Positions 1-8,360 of a stretch of DNA of 64,000 nucleotides are shown one piece after another; within the stretch, counting starts at the first letter, position 1; each line of letters starts with the position of its first letter. Under the pieces are notes generated by a model. That model was not told the DNA's origin, ran no database searches, and worked only from the letters and a program-made list of their open reading frames with translations. The translations under genes were made by a program, and so were the position numbers. Origin of the DNA: Neorhizobium alkalisoli (lineage in GTDB: Bacteria > Pseudomonadota > Alphaproteobacteria > Rhizobiales > Rhizobiaceae); NCBI RefSeq assembly GCF_002968635.1, contig NZ_PVBN01000013.1, positions 1 to 64,000 of the forward strand, given 5' to 3'.

Positions 1-270
1 TACGCGTAGTCGAAGATCATCGCTTAGTGCCTGTGCCATCATCCACCTCTCCGCTGTGGATGTTGAATCAGCTTCGGCTCGCCCCGTCACCTCACAATCG
101 ATTCATCGATTACAGGACCTGCTCTAGCCAGGGCATGGGCGAGCGCACGGCCGGGGTCGCTGATTGGCTCATAGGGTTCCTCCTGCAAATGAGGAGCAAA
201 TCATACCTTTGCAGGCGGCATTCGGAAAACGACTTTTGCTAAATCGATCCATCACTGCATTTGATGGAGC
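1..270. other. Left-edge intergenic stretch, no gene recognised
   Basis: No convincing coding region is visible; the short open frames here lack recognisable protein features. One 8-bp inverted repeat is present (CCTGCAAA at 182-189 and TTTGCAGG at 208-215, 18 bp apart). It lies downstream of the DMT gene that ends at 271 on the minus strand and could be a weak terminator, but it has no T-run. Confidence 0.4.
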
Positions 271-1170
271 TCAAGGAGTTCCGGGCGGATCGATCGCCGG
301 AGGGTGGGCGCGCGCAAGCCGGGCCTCCCGCCAGATGGTGAAGATGCCGGCGGCGATGACGACCGTGCAACCGGCGACCACGTTCACCGTCATTACCTCG
401 CCGAAAAGGAAGACGCCCATCAGGCAGACGATCACGGTCTGGATATAGGACATCGGCTGTACGACGACGGCATCGAGCAGGTCATAGGCGCGGATCAGGA
501 GATAGTGCCCGCTCATGCCGGTGATGCAGAGGGCGAGCATCCAGAACCAGTCACCGAGCGTGATGTGCGTCCAGTAGAACGGACCGACGAACGTAATCGC
601 CAGCGCCCCGGCGACGCCGGTGTAGAAGAAGGCGGTGTCGGGCGTGTCGGTCCGGCTCGCGAGCCGCGTCATGATCGAGTAGACCGCAAACATCAGCGTG
701 CCGACGATAGGGATGATGATCTTTGCATCGAACGTCGCCTGCATCGGGTTGATGATCATCAGGATGCCGATAAAGCCGATGCCGATGGCAGCCCAGCGGC
801 GCCAGCCAACTCGCTCTCCGAGAAACGGCACCGAAAGACAGGCGACGACCAGCGGCGTTGCGGCAAAGATGGTATGGGTGGAGGCGAGGCCGACCCGCGC
901 GAAGGAGAAGATCGACACCACGATCTGGGTCACGAGGAGCACGCCGCGAGCGATCTGCAGCCATGGCCGGTTGGCTGCGACGACGCCTTTCAGTCCGACC
1001 GGCGAGCGGCCTGCGAGAAACAGCGCAAAGCCCGCAAAGGCCCAGTAGCGGATCATCGTCACGAAGATCGGCGGATAGGCTGTGCCGAGATGTTTCGAGA
1101 TGCCGTCCTGAACGGAAAAGATGGCCACGGCCGAAAGCGCGCAGAGAATGCCGATGGACCGAGGTGTCAT
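271..1170 (-). CDS. DMT-family (EamA) exporter
   Basis: Drug/metabolite transporter family inner-membrane protein, 299 aa, the usual size for a ten-helix protein with two EamA repeats. Hydrophobic helices run nearly end to end. Each half ends with the family's typical GER/GE turn followed by a long helix (FLGERVGWRRW in the first half, FLFGEVMTVN in the second). Substrate cannot be read from sequence; relatives export amino acids, purines or other metabolites. It lies just downstream of a second, divergent DMT gene on the same strand with 185 bp between them, so co-transcription is possible but not shown. The C-terminus is a short polar tail. Confidence 0.85.
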   Translation of the reverse strand: MTPRSIGILCALSAVAIFSVQDGISKHLGTAYPPIFVTMIRYWAFAGFALFLAGRSPVGLKGVVAANRPWLQIARGVLLVTQIVVSIFSFARVGLASTHTIFAATPLVVACLSVPFLGERVGWRRWAAIGIGFIGILMIINPMQATFDAKIIIPIVGTLMFAVYSIMTRLASRTDTPDTAFFYTGVAGALAITFVGPFYWTHITLGDWFWMLALCITGMSGHYLLIRAYDLLDAVVVQPMSYIQTVIVCLMGVFLFGEVMTVNVVAGCTVVIAAGIFTIWREARLARAHPPAIDPPGTP

Positions 1171-1355
1171 GCGGGAGGTCTACTTCTGGGGCCGGTCGCA
1201 CCGGCAGAAAGCGCCGGGCAGGGGAGGAACGGAATAATTAGTCCGTTTCCGGCCGTTCTCCAAGATGTCAGGAGATCTGCTTTTGCGAATACCTGCCATG
1301 CGTCAGGCGGGAAAGAGATCGACCGCCGAGCCCCACGGGTTCTAAGGCGTACGTA

Positions 1356-2219
1356 TCACCTGGCGAACTTGCGCGCACCGGCGACACAGAGGATCACCGC
1401 GACCGTCACCGCAAACATCGCCCAGCTTACGGATTCGCGCAGAAGGGTCGCAGCGAGAGCCAGCCCGAGGAACGGCTGCAGGAGCTGCAACTGACCGACC
1501 GAGGCGATGCCGCCCTGGGCGAGGCCGCGATACCAGAAGACGAAGCCGATCAGCATGCTGAACAGCGAGACATAGGCGAGGCCGGCCAGTGCCGGAGCTT
1601 CGATGCCGGAGAAGTTTTCAGGCATGGTGGCGAACGCGGTAACGATCATCGGCGGCAGCGACAGGACGAGCGCCCAGGAAATCACCTGCCATCCGCCGAG
1701 CCTCCGCGAAAGCCTGGCGCCTTCGGCATAACCGAGACCGCAGACGATGACGGCCGCCAGCATCAACGCATCGCCGAGCGGCGAGGCCGTCAGTCCCTGG
1801 GCCAGCGCGAACCCGGCCACCAGCCCGCTTCCGAGGATCGAGAACAGCCAGAATGCGGGTTTTGGTCTTTCTCCGCCCCGGATGACGCCGAAGATCGCCG
1901 TCGCAAGCGGCAGCAGACCGATGAAGACGATGGAATGCGCCGAGGTGACGTGCTGCAGCGCAAGCGCGGTCAGCAGCGGAAAGCCGACCACGACGCCGAG
2001 GGCGACCACGACCAGAGATGTGACGTCGCTCCGCGACGGCCGCTTCTCCCGAAACAGCAGGAGCAGCCCGACTGCCAATATTCCCGCGATCGCGGCCCGC
2101 GCGACCGTCAGGAACACCGGATCGAATTGCATCACCGCCACGCGGGTGGCGGGAAGCGAGCCGCTGAAGATGACCACGCCGATAAACCCGTTGATCCATC
2201 CGGCTGCTGTACGGTCCAT
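1356..2219 (-). CDS. DMT-family (EamA) exporter next to a MocR regulator
   Basis: Second DMT transporter, 287 aa, with ten predicted helices and a clear EamA repeat in the C-terminal half (helix rich in GIASVGQLQLLQPF then LLRESVSW). The start at 2219 is preferred over an in-frame start at 2255 because GGAG lies 8 nt upstream of it and the helix begins right after. It is divergently transcribed from the MocR-type regulator that starts at 2305, with only 85 bp between them. MocR regulators commonly control an adjacent divergent transporter or PLP-related gene, so this exporter is the likely target. Substrate unknown. Confidence 0.85.
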   Translation of the reverse strand: MDRTAAGWINGFIGVVIFSGSLPATRVAVMQFDPVFLTVARAAIAGILAVGLLLLFREKRPSRSDVTSLVVVALGVVVGFPLLTALALQHVTSAHSIVFIGLLPLATAIFGVIRGGERPKPAFWLFSILGSGLVAGFALAQGLTASPLGDALMLAAVIVCGLGYAEGARLSRRLGGWQVISWALVLSLPPMIVTAFATMPENFSGIEAPALAGLAYVSLFSMLIGFVFWYRGLAQGGIASVGQLQLLQPFLGLALAATLLRESVSWAMFAVTVAVILCVAGARKFAR

Positions 2220-2304
2220 GAAGCACTCCATCATTTTCCAGTTCTTATCCGTCACGGTGAGTGGCTTGGCCAGCTACGGTCTGATACGGTTTCGCGAAAC
2301 TGTT

Positions 2305-3738
2305 ATGGTGAAGGATGCAGTACGGATGAACGGTGAGGCGGCGGGCAGCACCCGGGTGTCGATGGTCATGACCACGATCAGACAGCGCATCGCCGGCCGC
2401 AGCCTGACGCCGGGCGCCAAGCTGCCATCGGTTCGCGGGCTGGCAGGCACGCTCAAGGTCTCCACCTCGACGGTGGTCGACGCCTATGAACGTCTCGTCG
2501 CCGAAGGGGCGATCCTGTCGAGGCCGGGCTCGGGCTTTTATGTCGCGAGCCAGGCGGCGCCGTTCTCGCTCTCCGAGGTCGGGCCCAAGCTCGACCGCGC
2601 CGTCGATCCCTTCTGGGTATCCCGCCAATCCCTGGAAGCGGGCGAGGGCGGGCTGAAGCCGGGTTGTGGGTGGCTGCCGCCGTCGTGGCTTCCGGAAGAG
2701 AGCATCCGCCGGGCGCTGCGGGCGCTTTCCCGTAGCGAAGGCCCTTCACTGGCCGATTACGGCTCGCCGCTGGGTTTGCCGCCGCTTCGCCAGATCATTG
2801 CGCGGCGGATGGCCGAACGGGGGATCGAAGCGTCGCCGGATCAGGTCATGCTGACCGAATCCGGAACCCAGTCGATCGATCTTCTGTGCCGTTTTCTCAT
2901 CGAACCCGGTGATACGGTGCTGGTCGACGATCCCTGCTACTTCAACTTCCATGCCTTGCTGCGGGCTCATCGGGCAAAGATCGTCGGCGTCCCTTACACG
3001 GCCTCAGGCCCCGATCTTCAGGTTTTCGCCGAGACCTGCGCGGAGCATCGGCCGCGGCTCTACATCACCAATTCCGCCATTCACAATCCGACGGGTGCCG
3101 TGCTTTCCCCGGTGGCGGCCCATCGTGTCCTGAAGCTTGCGGATCAGTTCGACCTCACTGTCATCGAAGACGACATATTCGCGGATTTCGAGCATGTCGC
3201 CGCGCCGCGTCTGGCCGCCTTCGACGGGCTCGACCGGGTCATCCATATCGGCAGCTTTTCGAAGACCCTGTCTGCCTCGGCTCGCTGCGGCTTCATTGCC
3301 GCCAAGCCCGAATGGATCGATGGCCTGACCGACCTCAAGATCGCCACCACCTTCGGCGGCGGGAGGCTGACCTCGGAACTGGTCCTCAACGTATTGAGCG
3401 ACGGCAATTATCGCAGACACGTAGACGCTCTGCGGACGCGTCTGTCCCAGGCGATGGCCGATGTTTCGGCAAAACTGAAGGGCCTCGGCATCACGCCCTG
3501 GATCGAACCGCAGGCGGGCATGTTTCTCTGGTGCCGGTTGCCGGACGATGTGGATGCGGCCGGCGTTGCGCGGGTGGCGCTGGAAAGGAATGTCGTGCTG
3601 GCACCTGGAAATGCGTTCAGCCTGTCGCAATCTGCGACGAACTTCATGCGCTTCAACGTTTCCCAGATGCTCGGCCCGCGCGTCTTTGACGTGCTTCGCG
3701 ATGCCATCTCGCAGGCCAAGGCTCCAAACGGCCGCTAA
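2305..3738 (+). CDS. MocR-type GntR regulator fused to PLP aminotransferase domain
   Basis: 477 aa transcription factor of the MocR/PdxR class. Residues about 10-80 form a GntR winged helix (LPSVRGLAGTLKVSTSTVVDAYERL). Residues about 115-470 form a fold-type I aminotransferase-like domain with the PLP lysine K320 in SFSKTLSASARCGF, an NPTG loop (NPTGAVLSP) and the DD of the cofactor pocket (VIEDDIFADF). Such proteins bind PLP or an amino-PLP adduct and switch a neighbouring gene. An open frame extends far upstream to 1747 but that part is antisense to the DMT gene; ATG 2305 or 2326 are the realistic starts. Its stop overlaps the convergent TetR stop by 4 bp. Confidence 0.9.
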   Translation: MVKDAVRMNGEAAGSTRVSMVMTTIRQRIAGRSLTPGAKLPSVRGLAGTLKVSTSTVVDAYERLVAEGAILSRPGSGFYVASQAAPFSLSEVGPKLDRAVDPFWVSRQSLEAGEGGLKPGCGWLPPSWLPEESIRRALRALSRSEGPSLADYGSPLGLPPLRQIIARRMAERGIEASPDQVMLTESGTQSIDLLCRFLIEPGDTVLVDDPCYFNFHALLRAHRAKIVGVPYTASGPDLQVFAETCAEHRPRLYITNSAIHNPTGAVLSPVAAHRVLKLADQFDLTVIEDDIFADFEHVAAPRLAAFDGLDRVIHIGSFSKTLSASARCGFIAAKPEWIDGLTDLKIATTFGGGRLTSELVLNVLSDGNYRRHVDALRTRLSQAMADVSAKLKGLGITPWIEPQAGMFLWCRLPDDVDAAGVARVALERNVVLAPGNAFSLSQSATNFMRFNVSQMLGPRVFDVLRDAISQAKAPNGR

Positions 3739-4337
3739 GCCGGAACCTTTTCCTTCAGCAGGCCGGAAACCATCACCAGAAACGCCTCCGCGGCCTTCTT
3801 CGAGGCGGCCTGAGGATCCTCTGCGCCGGCAATCCAAAGTGCTGCGCTGAGCGTCGCGCCATTGACGAGGCGCGCGGTCGCCTCCGCGTCCACGTCCCGG
3901 ATCGTGCCTTCATCGATCAGCGTCTGGACGCGCGCCGTCATGCTACGGATACAGGCGTTCTGGTTCGGCCAGCTCGAGGGATCGCCGAGCACCGCCGGCC
4001 CGTCGAGCAGCATGATGCGGCGGATTTCCGGCTCCAGCGCCATCTCGATATAGGCGATATTTTCATCGACGAAGCCCTGCCAGGCCGTTTCCGCCTTGCT
4101 GGAAATGGCGCAAAGCCGGTCGGACATTTCTGCATCGATTTCGGAAATGACGGCCTGCATCAGCCCCTTCTTGTCGCCGAAATGGTGGTAGAGAGCGCCG
4201 CGCGTCAGCCCCGCCTGGGCGGTGAAGTCGTCCATCGACGCTTCCGCATAACCTTGCGTGGCAAAGGCGTGGCGTGCTGAGGCGATCAGCTTGGCGCGGG
4301 TTTCGGCGATCATTTCCTTGCGCGGCTTATGGGCCAT
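3735..4337 (-). CDS. TetR/AcrR-family repressor
   Basis: 200 aa regulator with an N-terminal TetR helix-turn-helix (residues about 12-58; recognition region LTRGALYHHFGDKKGL) and an unconserved ligand-binding C-terminal domain. It is divergent from an MFS exporter, and the 126 bp between them contain three near-identical palindromes that are almost certainly its operators. The expected logic is repression of both itself and the exporter, relieved when a toxic substrate binds. The stop codon overlaps the convergent MocR stop (4 bp), an unusually tight convergent junction. Confidence 0.92.
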   Translation of the reverse strand: MAHKPRKEMIAETRAKLIASARHAFATQGYAEASMDDFTAQAGLTRGALYHHFGDKKGLMQAVISEIDAEMSDRLCAISSKAETAWQGFVDENIAYIEMALEPEIRRIMLLDGPAVLGDPSSWPNQNACIRSMTARVQTLIDEGTIRDVDAEATARLVNGATLSAALWIAGAEDPQAASKKAAEAFLVMVSGLLKEKVPA

Positions 4338-4360
4338 GCGGAACTCCAGAAATTTATTCG

Positions 4361-4428
4361 CATACGATGCGTATGTTAATTGACATACGAGACGTATGCT
4401 ACTATTTAGCTCTCATACGCGGCGTATG
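4361..4428. promoter_or_regulatory. Three tandem TetR-type palindromic operators
   Basis: Three 15-bp palindromes of the form CATACG-N3-CGTATG lie at 4361-4375 (spacer ATG... read as CATACGATGCGTATG), 4384-4398 (CATACGAGACGTATG) and 4414-4428 (CATACGCGGCGTATG). All six arms are identical and only the 3-bp centres differ. They sit between the divergent tetR (start 4337) and MFS exporter (start 4464), and centre-to-centre spacing is 23 and 30 bp. This fits multi-dimer binding by the adjacent TetR protein controlling both promoters. Confidence 0.9.
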
Positions 4429-4463
4429 TAAAGGTCATCCCAACATAACTCAAGGAGCCCGTA

Positions 4464-5687
4464 ATGCCCAATCCCTATGGTGAAATATTCCGGAGGCCGG
4501 GGACGAAAGCTTTCTCCGCCGCGGGTTTTATAGCCCGCCTGCCGCTGCCGATGACGACGATTGGCGCTGTCGCGATGCTGTCGCAGACCCACGGTGAATA
4601 TTGGCTTGCGGGGGCGGTATCGGCCACCTTCGCGCTCGCCAATGCCTTCATCTCTCCGCAGGTCTCGCGCTGGATAGATGCGAGAGGTCAGTCGGCGGTT
4701 CTCGTTCCGACGACCATCGTCACCTTTCTCGCCCTGGTCGGGCTTGCCGTCGCGGCCTGGCAGCGATGGCCGAACTGGACGCTCTTCGCCTTTGCTCTTG
4801 TTGCCGGCCTGATGCCGAGCATGATGGCGATCGTAAGAGCCCGCTGGACGGAGATCTACCGCGATCAGCCTGAGCTCCATACCGCCTTCGCGTTTGAATC
4901 CGTGCTCGACGAGGTGGTCTATATCTTCGGCCCGGTGGTCGGTATCGGCCTCAGCGTTTCCCTCTTCCCGGAAGCAGGCGTTCTCGCCTCTGCCGCCTTC
5001 CTCGCCATCGGCACCGCCCTCTTCGTCGCCCAGAAATCGACCGAACCCAAGGTCGATCCGCAGCGCGAAACCGGCAGCGGTTCGGTCATGCGGCTCCTCT
5101 CCATGTGGTTCGTGGTGACGGTCTTTGCCGGCATGGGCACGATCTTCGGAACGGCCGAGGTTTCGGTGGTCGCGTTTGCGGAGGCCATGGGCAATAAGGG
5201 CGCGGCGAGCTACATCCTCTCGGCCTATGCCGCCGGTTCGTTTGTCGTGGGTCTCGTCATCGGCGCCATCAAGTTCAAGACGCCGCTCGCCCGCCGCCTG
5301 ATTTTCGCGAGCCTGATCGCCGCCGTCACTACGCTGCCCATGCCTTTCGCCGACAATCTCTGGGTGCTGACGCTGGTGGTTTTCCTGGCCGGTGCGGCGA
5401 TCTCGCCGACCTTCATCACCGGCATGAGCCTGATCGAGCGCATCGTGCCCTCTTCGCAGCTTACCGAGGGCATCACCTACGCCATGACCGGCGTCGGCAT
5501 TGGCTTCGCGCTCGGCTCCTCGGTCGCCGGCTGGACGATCGATGCCTATGGCGCCTCGAACGGCTTCTGGGTTGCGGTCGCCGGCGGCCTCACGGCCCTC
5601 GCCACCATGCTGCTCGGTTACGGCCGTCTCAGCAACCCATCGCGGCAGGTGGCCCCGCCATCTGCCGCATTGAACCCGGCAGAGTAA
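4464..5687 (+). CDS. MFS transporter (putative drug/metabolite exporter)
   Basis: 407 aa major facilitator superfamily protein with about twelve hydrophobic segments and a polar central loop near residues 190-210. AAGGAG sits 7 nt before the ATG. The N-terminal region (GEYWLAGAVSATFALANAFISPQVSRWIDARGQ) carries the family's loop 2-3 pattern in a degenerate form. Its divergence from a tetR gene with three operator palindromes argues for an inducible efflux pump. Substrate unknown. Confidence 0.88.
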   Translation: MPNPYGEIFRRPGTKAFSAAGFIARLPLPMTTIGAVAMLSQTHGEYWLAGAVSATFALANAFISPQVSRWIDARGQSAVLVPTTIVTFLALVGLAVAAWQRWPNWTLFAFALVAGLMPSMMAIVRARWTEIYRDQPELHTAFAFESVLDEVVYIFGPVVGIGLSVSLFPEAGVLASAAFLAIGTALFVAQKSTEPKVDPQRETGSGSVMRLLSMWFVVTVFAGMGTIFGTAEVSVVAFAEAMGNKGAASYILSAYAAGSFVVGLVIGAIKFKTPLARRLIFASLIAAVTTLPMPFADNLWVLTLVVFLAGAAISPTFITGMSLIERIVPSSQLTEGITYAMTGVGIGFALGSSVAGWTIDAYGASNGFWVAVAGGLTALATMLLGYGRLSNPSRQVAPPSAALNPAE

Positions 5688-5854
5688 GCGGTTTCCCGCA
5701 CACCGGGCCGGCACTCGACAGATCTGGATCGGCCTTTGGTGCCCTGAGCCGCCCGTGGTAGATTGCCCCGGGCGGACTTTTGCGAAAGCTGGCGAGCCGG
5801 GGCTTTGGGCGATGCATTCCAGGTCCTGCGGCTCCCCATCTGTAGGAGAGTGTC

Positions 5855-6301
5855 ATGCCGACAGCAGCAACCTCAACCGTCGAAGAAGAAGAAATCCGCA
5901 CGCGCGTGGATGGTTTGGCGCACGCATTGCGCGCCAAGGACGTCGATGCCCTGATGGCCTATTACGCCGCGGACACCGTGGTCTTCGACATCAGGCCACC
6001 CGCGCAGATCCGGAGCGCGGATGCCTATCGAAAGAACTTCGAAACATGGTTCGCCTCGATTGAAGGAGCGATCGATTATGAACTCCACGACTTGCAGATT
6101 GCGGCGAATGGCGATGTCGGATTCTGCCACAGCCTGAGCCACGTCAGGAGCTTAAGGACAGGCGGAGACAAGGTCGACTACTGGGTCCGCGTGACATCCG
6201 GCTTCCGCAAGGTCGAGGGCCGGTGGCTGATCGCCCACGAGCATATCTCGATGCCGATCGATCTCCAGACCATGCAGGCACAGCCGGGATTTCAACCATA
6301 G
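5855..6301 (+). CDS. NTF2-like / SnoaL-like domain protein
   Basis: 148 aa cone-fold protein of the NTF2-like superfamily (ketosteroid isomerase-related, DUF4440/SnoaL group). Typical features: an N-terminal helix (EEEIRTRVDGLAHALRAKD), the motif DVDALMAYYAADTVVFD, and a beta-rich end with the WRIAHEH-like segment WLIAHEHISMPID. AGGAG lies 7 nt before the ATG. These proteins usually hydrate, isomerise or simply bind small molecules; function here is unknown. It stands alone between the MFS exporter and a convergent GNAT gene. Confidence 0.8.
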   Translation: MPTAATSTVEEEEIRTRVDGLAHALRAKDVDALMAYYAADTVVFDIRPPAQIRSADAYRKNFETWFASIEGAIDYELHDLQIAANGDVGFCHSLSHVRSLRTGGDKVDYWVRVTSGFRKVEGRWLIAHEHISMPIDLQTMQAQPGFQP

Positions 6302-6342
6302 CTCTGCAACGAGCCTTCCGCCTCCATTCAATATCGGAACCG

Positions 6343-6840
6343 TCACTTCCGCAGCCGCTCGAAATAAAAGCGTTCCATCTCTGGCACATAGCGCACCAAG
6401 GTAAAGCCCGCTTTCTCCAGCAAACGTCGTGAAGCGGTATTTTCCCGGCGGGCGAAGGCCGCGACTTTCGGCAGTTTCAGAGCTTCGTCCGCCTCTTGCA
6501 AAGCAGCCGTCGTCAGCTCGCTGCCGAACCCTTTTCCCCAGGCATCGGGGTGAAAATAGTAGCCGAGTTCGACGCCCCAGCCGGGGTCGAAGGGATCGTC
6601 GTAAAGCCCGCCCCAGCCGATGACCCGATTGCTCTCCTTGAGCTCTGCCGTCCAAGGCGCATACCCGTCCCTGCGGCGCCGCCACTCATGCACCGCCACC
6701 CGTCGCCGACATTCCTTCAATGAGCGGTCTACGTGAGTGAACTGCATGGCTTTTGGATCGCCCAGGAATTCGAAAAGCTCGGGGACGTCTGCAAGCCGGG
6801 GACGCCGGAGGATCAGTCTTTCCGTGACGATCATCGACAT
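6343..6840 (-). CDS. GNAT-family N-acetyltransferase
   Basis: 165 aa protein of the RimJ/RimL-like GNAT group (Acetyltransf_3). It opens with the typical TERLILRRPRLADVPEL, and has the acetyl-CoA pyrophosphate-binding loop AWGKGFGSEL followed by a helix, then ENTASRRLLEKAGF, which is highly characteristic of the family. Substrate unknown (protein N-terminus, amino sugar or antibiotic). It ends convergently with the NTF2-like gene and lies 9 bp upstream of the MOSC gene's stop, so it may belong to the following minus-strand operon as its last member. Confidence 0.88.
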   Translation of the reverse strand: MSMIVTERLILRRPRLADVPELFEFLGDPKAMQFTHVDRSLKECRRRVAVHEWRRRRDGYAPWTAELKESNRVIGWGGLYDDPFDPGWGVELGYYFHPDAWGKGFGSELTTAALQEADEALKLPKVAAFARRENTASRRLLEKAGFTLVRYVPEMERFYFERLRK

Positions 6841-6849
6841 CAGCCCGGA

Positions 6850-7698
6850 TTACGCGCGGCGCTTGATTGCCCAGGCATCCCGCTCCGCCGTTACCGTCGC
6901 TGCATCGCCGAGCTTGATGCGGCCGGTGCTGCGCGGCACTGCGTTCCAGCCGAAGAGGGGACCCGGCACCCGCCGGTCGGCGGACATGCGGATGCGGCCC
7001 ATGGCTGCCATCGGGCTCGGTGCTTCGCGGGAGCCCGTCTGCTGGTCCTGGGTAGTCATGATGCAGCGGGCGCAGGGTTTGACGAAGTCGAAGCGGATAC
7101 CGGAAATCTCGACGCCTTCCCAGTTGTCTTCCTCGAAGGGCTCGTCATGATCGAGCACGATATTCGGCCGGAAACGCTCCATGCCGATAGAGCCCTCGTC
7201 ATGCTTTTCCATGTCGGCATTGAGGGCAGCGAGCGATCCGGTCGTGGTGATCAGCACCTGATAGCCGTCCGCGAAGGTGACGGGCGTATCCGGCCCCGCC
7301 CATTCGGCGCTCGCCGTACGCGTCGACTGGTCGTCGAAGAAGACCAGCCGGATGTCGCGGCCCAGCCAGCCTGAAAGGGTCTCGTTGACCGCATCATCAG
7401 CCACCGCCGCGCTGACTATCGATTTCCATACCGCCACGTCCAAGCGACGGTCGGTCGGCGGCTGCTTCACCTCGATCTCGCCCTTGCCGTCGATCGCGAA
7501 GCGGAAGCCGCCGTCTCCAGGCGTCACCTGAAGCTGCGCCAGCGCCTGCAGTTCCCGCTGCGTGATGAAATGGCCGGAAGGATCGGTCACCATCATCCGT
7601 CGGTCGCCGGGAATGCCTTCCGGTCCGATTTCCGCCTCGGCGAGGGTAATGCCGCGGCCGCTCTTCAGTGGATAGAAGTTGAGTTCGCTCACGCGCAT
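6850..7698 (-). CDS. MOSC-domain protein (molybdenum cofactor-related)
   Basis: 282 aa. Residues 1-120 match the MOSC N-terminal beta barrel (MRVSELNFYPLKSGRGI, IPGDRRMMV). Residues about 130-275 match the MOSC domain, including the conserved cysteine region KPCARCIMTTQDQQTG and the arginine/asparagine motif RFRPNIVLD. Family members such as YcbX, YiiM and mARC take part in reduction of N-hydroxylated bases or Moco sulfur chemistry. No ferredoxin domain is attached, unlike YcbX. The start at 7698 is chosen because the MOSC N-terminus begins there; a longer frame to 8397 is antisense/out-of-frame to the HD gene. It is 11 bp downstream of the HD gene. Confidence 0.9.
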   Translation of the reverse strand: MRVSELNFYPLKSGRGITLAEAEIGPEGIPGDRRMMVTDPSGHFITQRELQALAQLQVTPGDGGFRFAIDGKGEIEVKQPPTDRRLDVAVWKSIVSAAVADDAVNETLSGWLGRDIRLVFFDDQSTRTASAEWAGPDTPVTFADGYQVLITTTGSLAALNADMEKHDEGSIGMERFRPNIVLDHDEPFEEDNWEGVEISGIRFDFVKPCARCIMTTQDQQTGSREAPSPMAAMGRIRMSADRRVPGPLFGWNAVPRSTGRIKLGDAATVTAERDAWAIKRRA

Positions 7699-7709
7699 GA
7701 TGATATCCC

Positions 7710-8360
7710 TCAGATTTCGTCGACGAAGAGGTCGAGCACTGTTTTCAGCCGTTCGTGCCGCTCGTGCGCCAGAGCGCGTCCTGTGGCGGTCTGGAAACCG
7801 TCGGCGAGCTTGAACAGCTTGACTGCAAAATGGTCGATGGCGAAGGCCTTGTCGTCCAGTGGCCGGTCCTTTGCGAGCGGATCGACGGGATCGTAGAGGC
7901 CGGAGCCCATGCGGCCGGCGATGTAGAAGCAGCGGGCCGCCCCCACCATGCCGATCGCATCCAGCCGGTCGGCATCCTGCAATATCTTCGCTTCCAGCGT
8001 CTCCGGCGTGATGTTTGCCGAAAAGCTGTGGGTCGTGATCGCATGTGCCACGGCTTCGATATCCGCCTTGCTCCAGCCGATGCCGGCAAGAATGTCTGCG
8101 GCCTTTTCCGCCGCCAGTCGCGAAGCCTGCGATCTCAAGGGCGAGTTCTTCTCGACCGCGACGCAATCGTGGAGCAGCACCGCGGCTGCGAGTACCCGGC
8201 CGTCGCCGCCCTCCTGCGCATGGATGCGCAGGGCGTTGCGGAAGACGCGCAGGATATGGGCGATGTCGTGGCTGCCGTCGTCGCCTTCCGTCGCGTGCGG
8301 GATCAGGGTTCTGGCAAGCTCCTCGAAAGGCGAGAAGGCTGCGGCAAGCGAAACGGTCAC
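7710..8360 (-). CDS. HD-domain phosphohydrolase
   Basis: 216 aa metal-dependent phosphohydrolase of the HD superfamily (YedJ/YpgQ-like). Metal ligands are visible in order: H31 (SHDIAHILRV), the H64-D65 doublet (VLLHDC), and a C-terminal aspartate in LQDADRLDA near residue 131. Related proteins hydrolyse nucleotides or dinucleotide second messengers, but substrate is unknown here. Its start codon overlaps the stop of the DUF2339 gene by 4 bp (ATGA), so the two are translationally coupled. Confidence 0.88.
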   Translation of the reverse strand: MTVSLAAAFSPFEELARTLIPHATEGDDGSHDIAHILRVFRNALRIHAQEGGDGRVLAAAVLLHDCVAVEKNSPLRSQASRLAAEKAADILAGIGWSKADIEAVAHAITTHSFSANITPETLEAKILQDADRLDAIGMVGAARCFYIAGRMGSGLYDPVDPLAKDRPLDDKAFAIDHFAVKLFKLADGFQTATGRALAHERHERLKTVLDLFVDEI

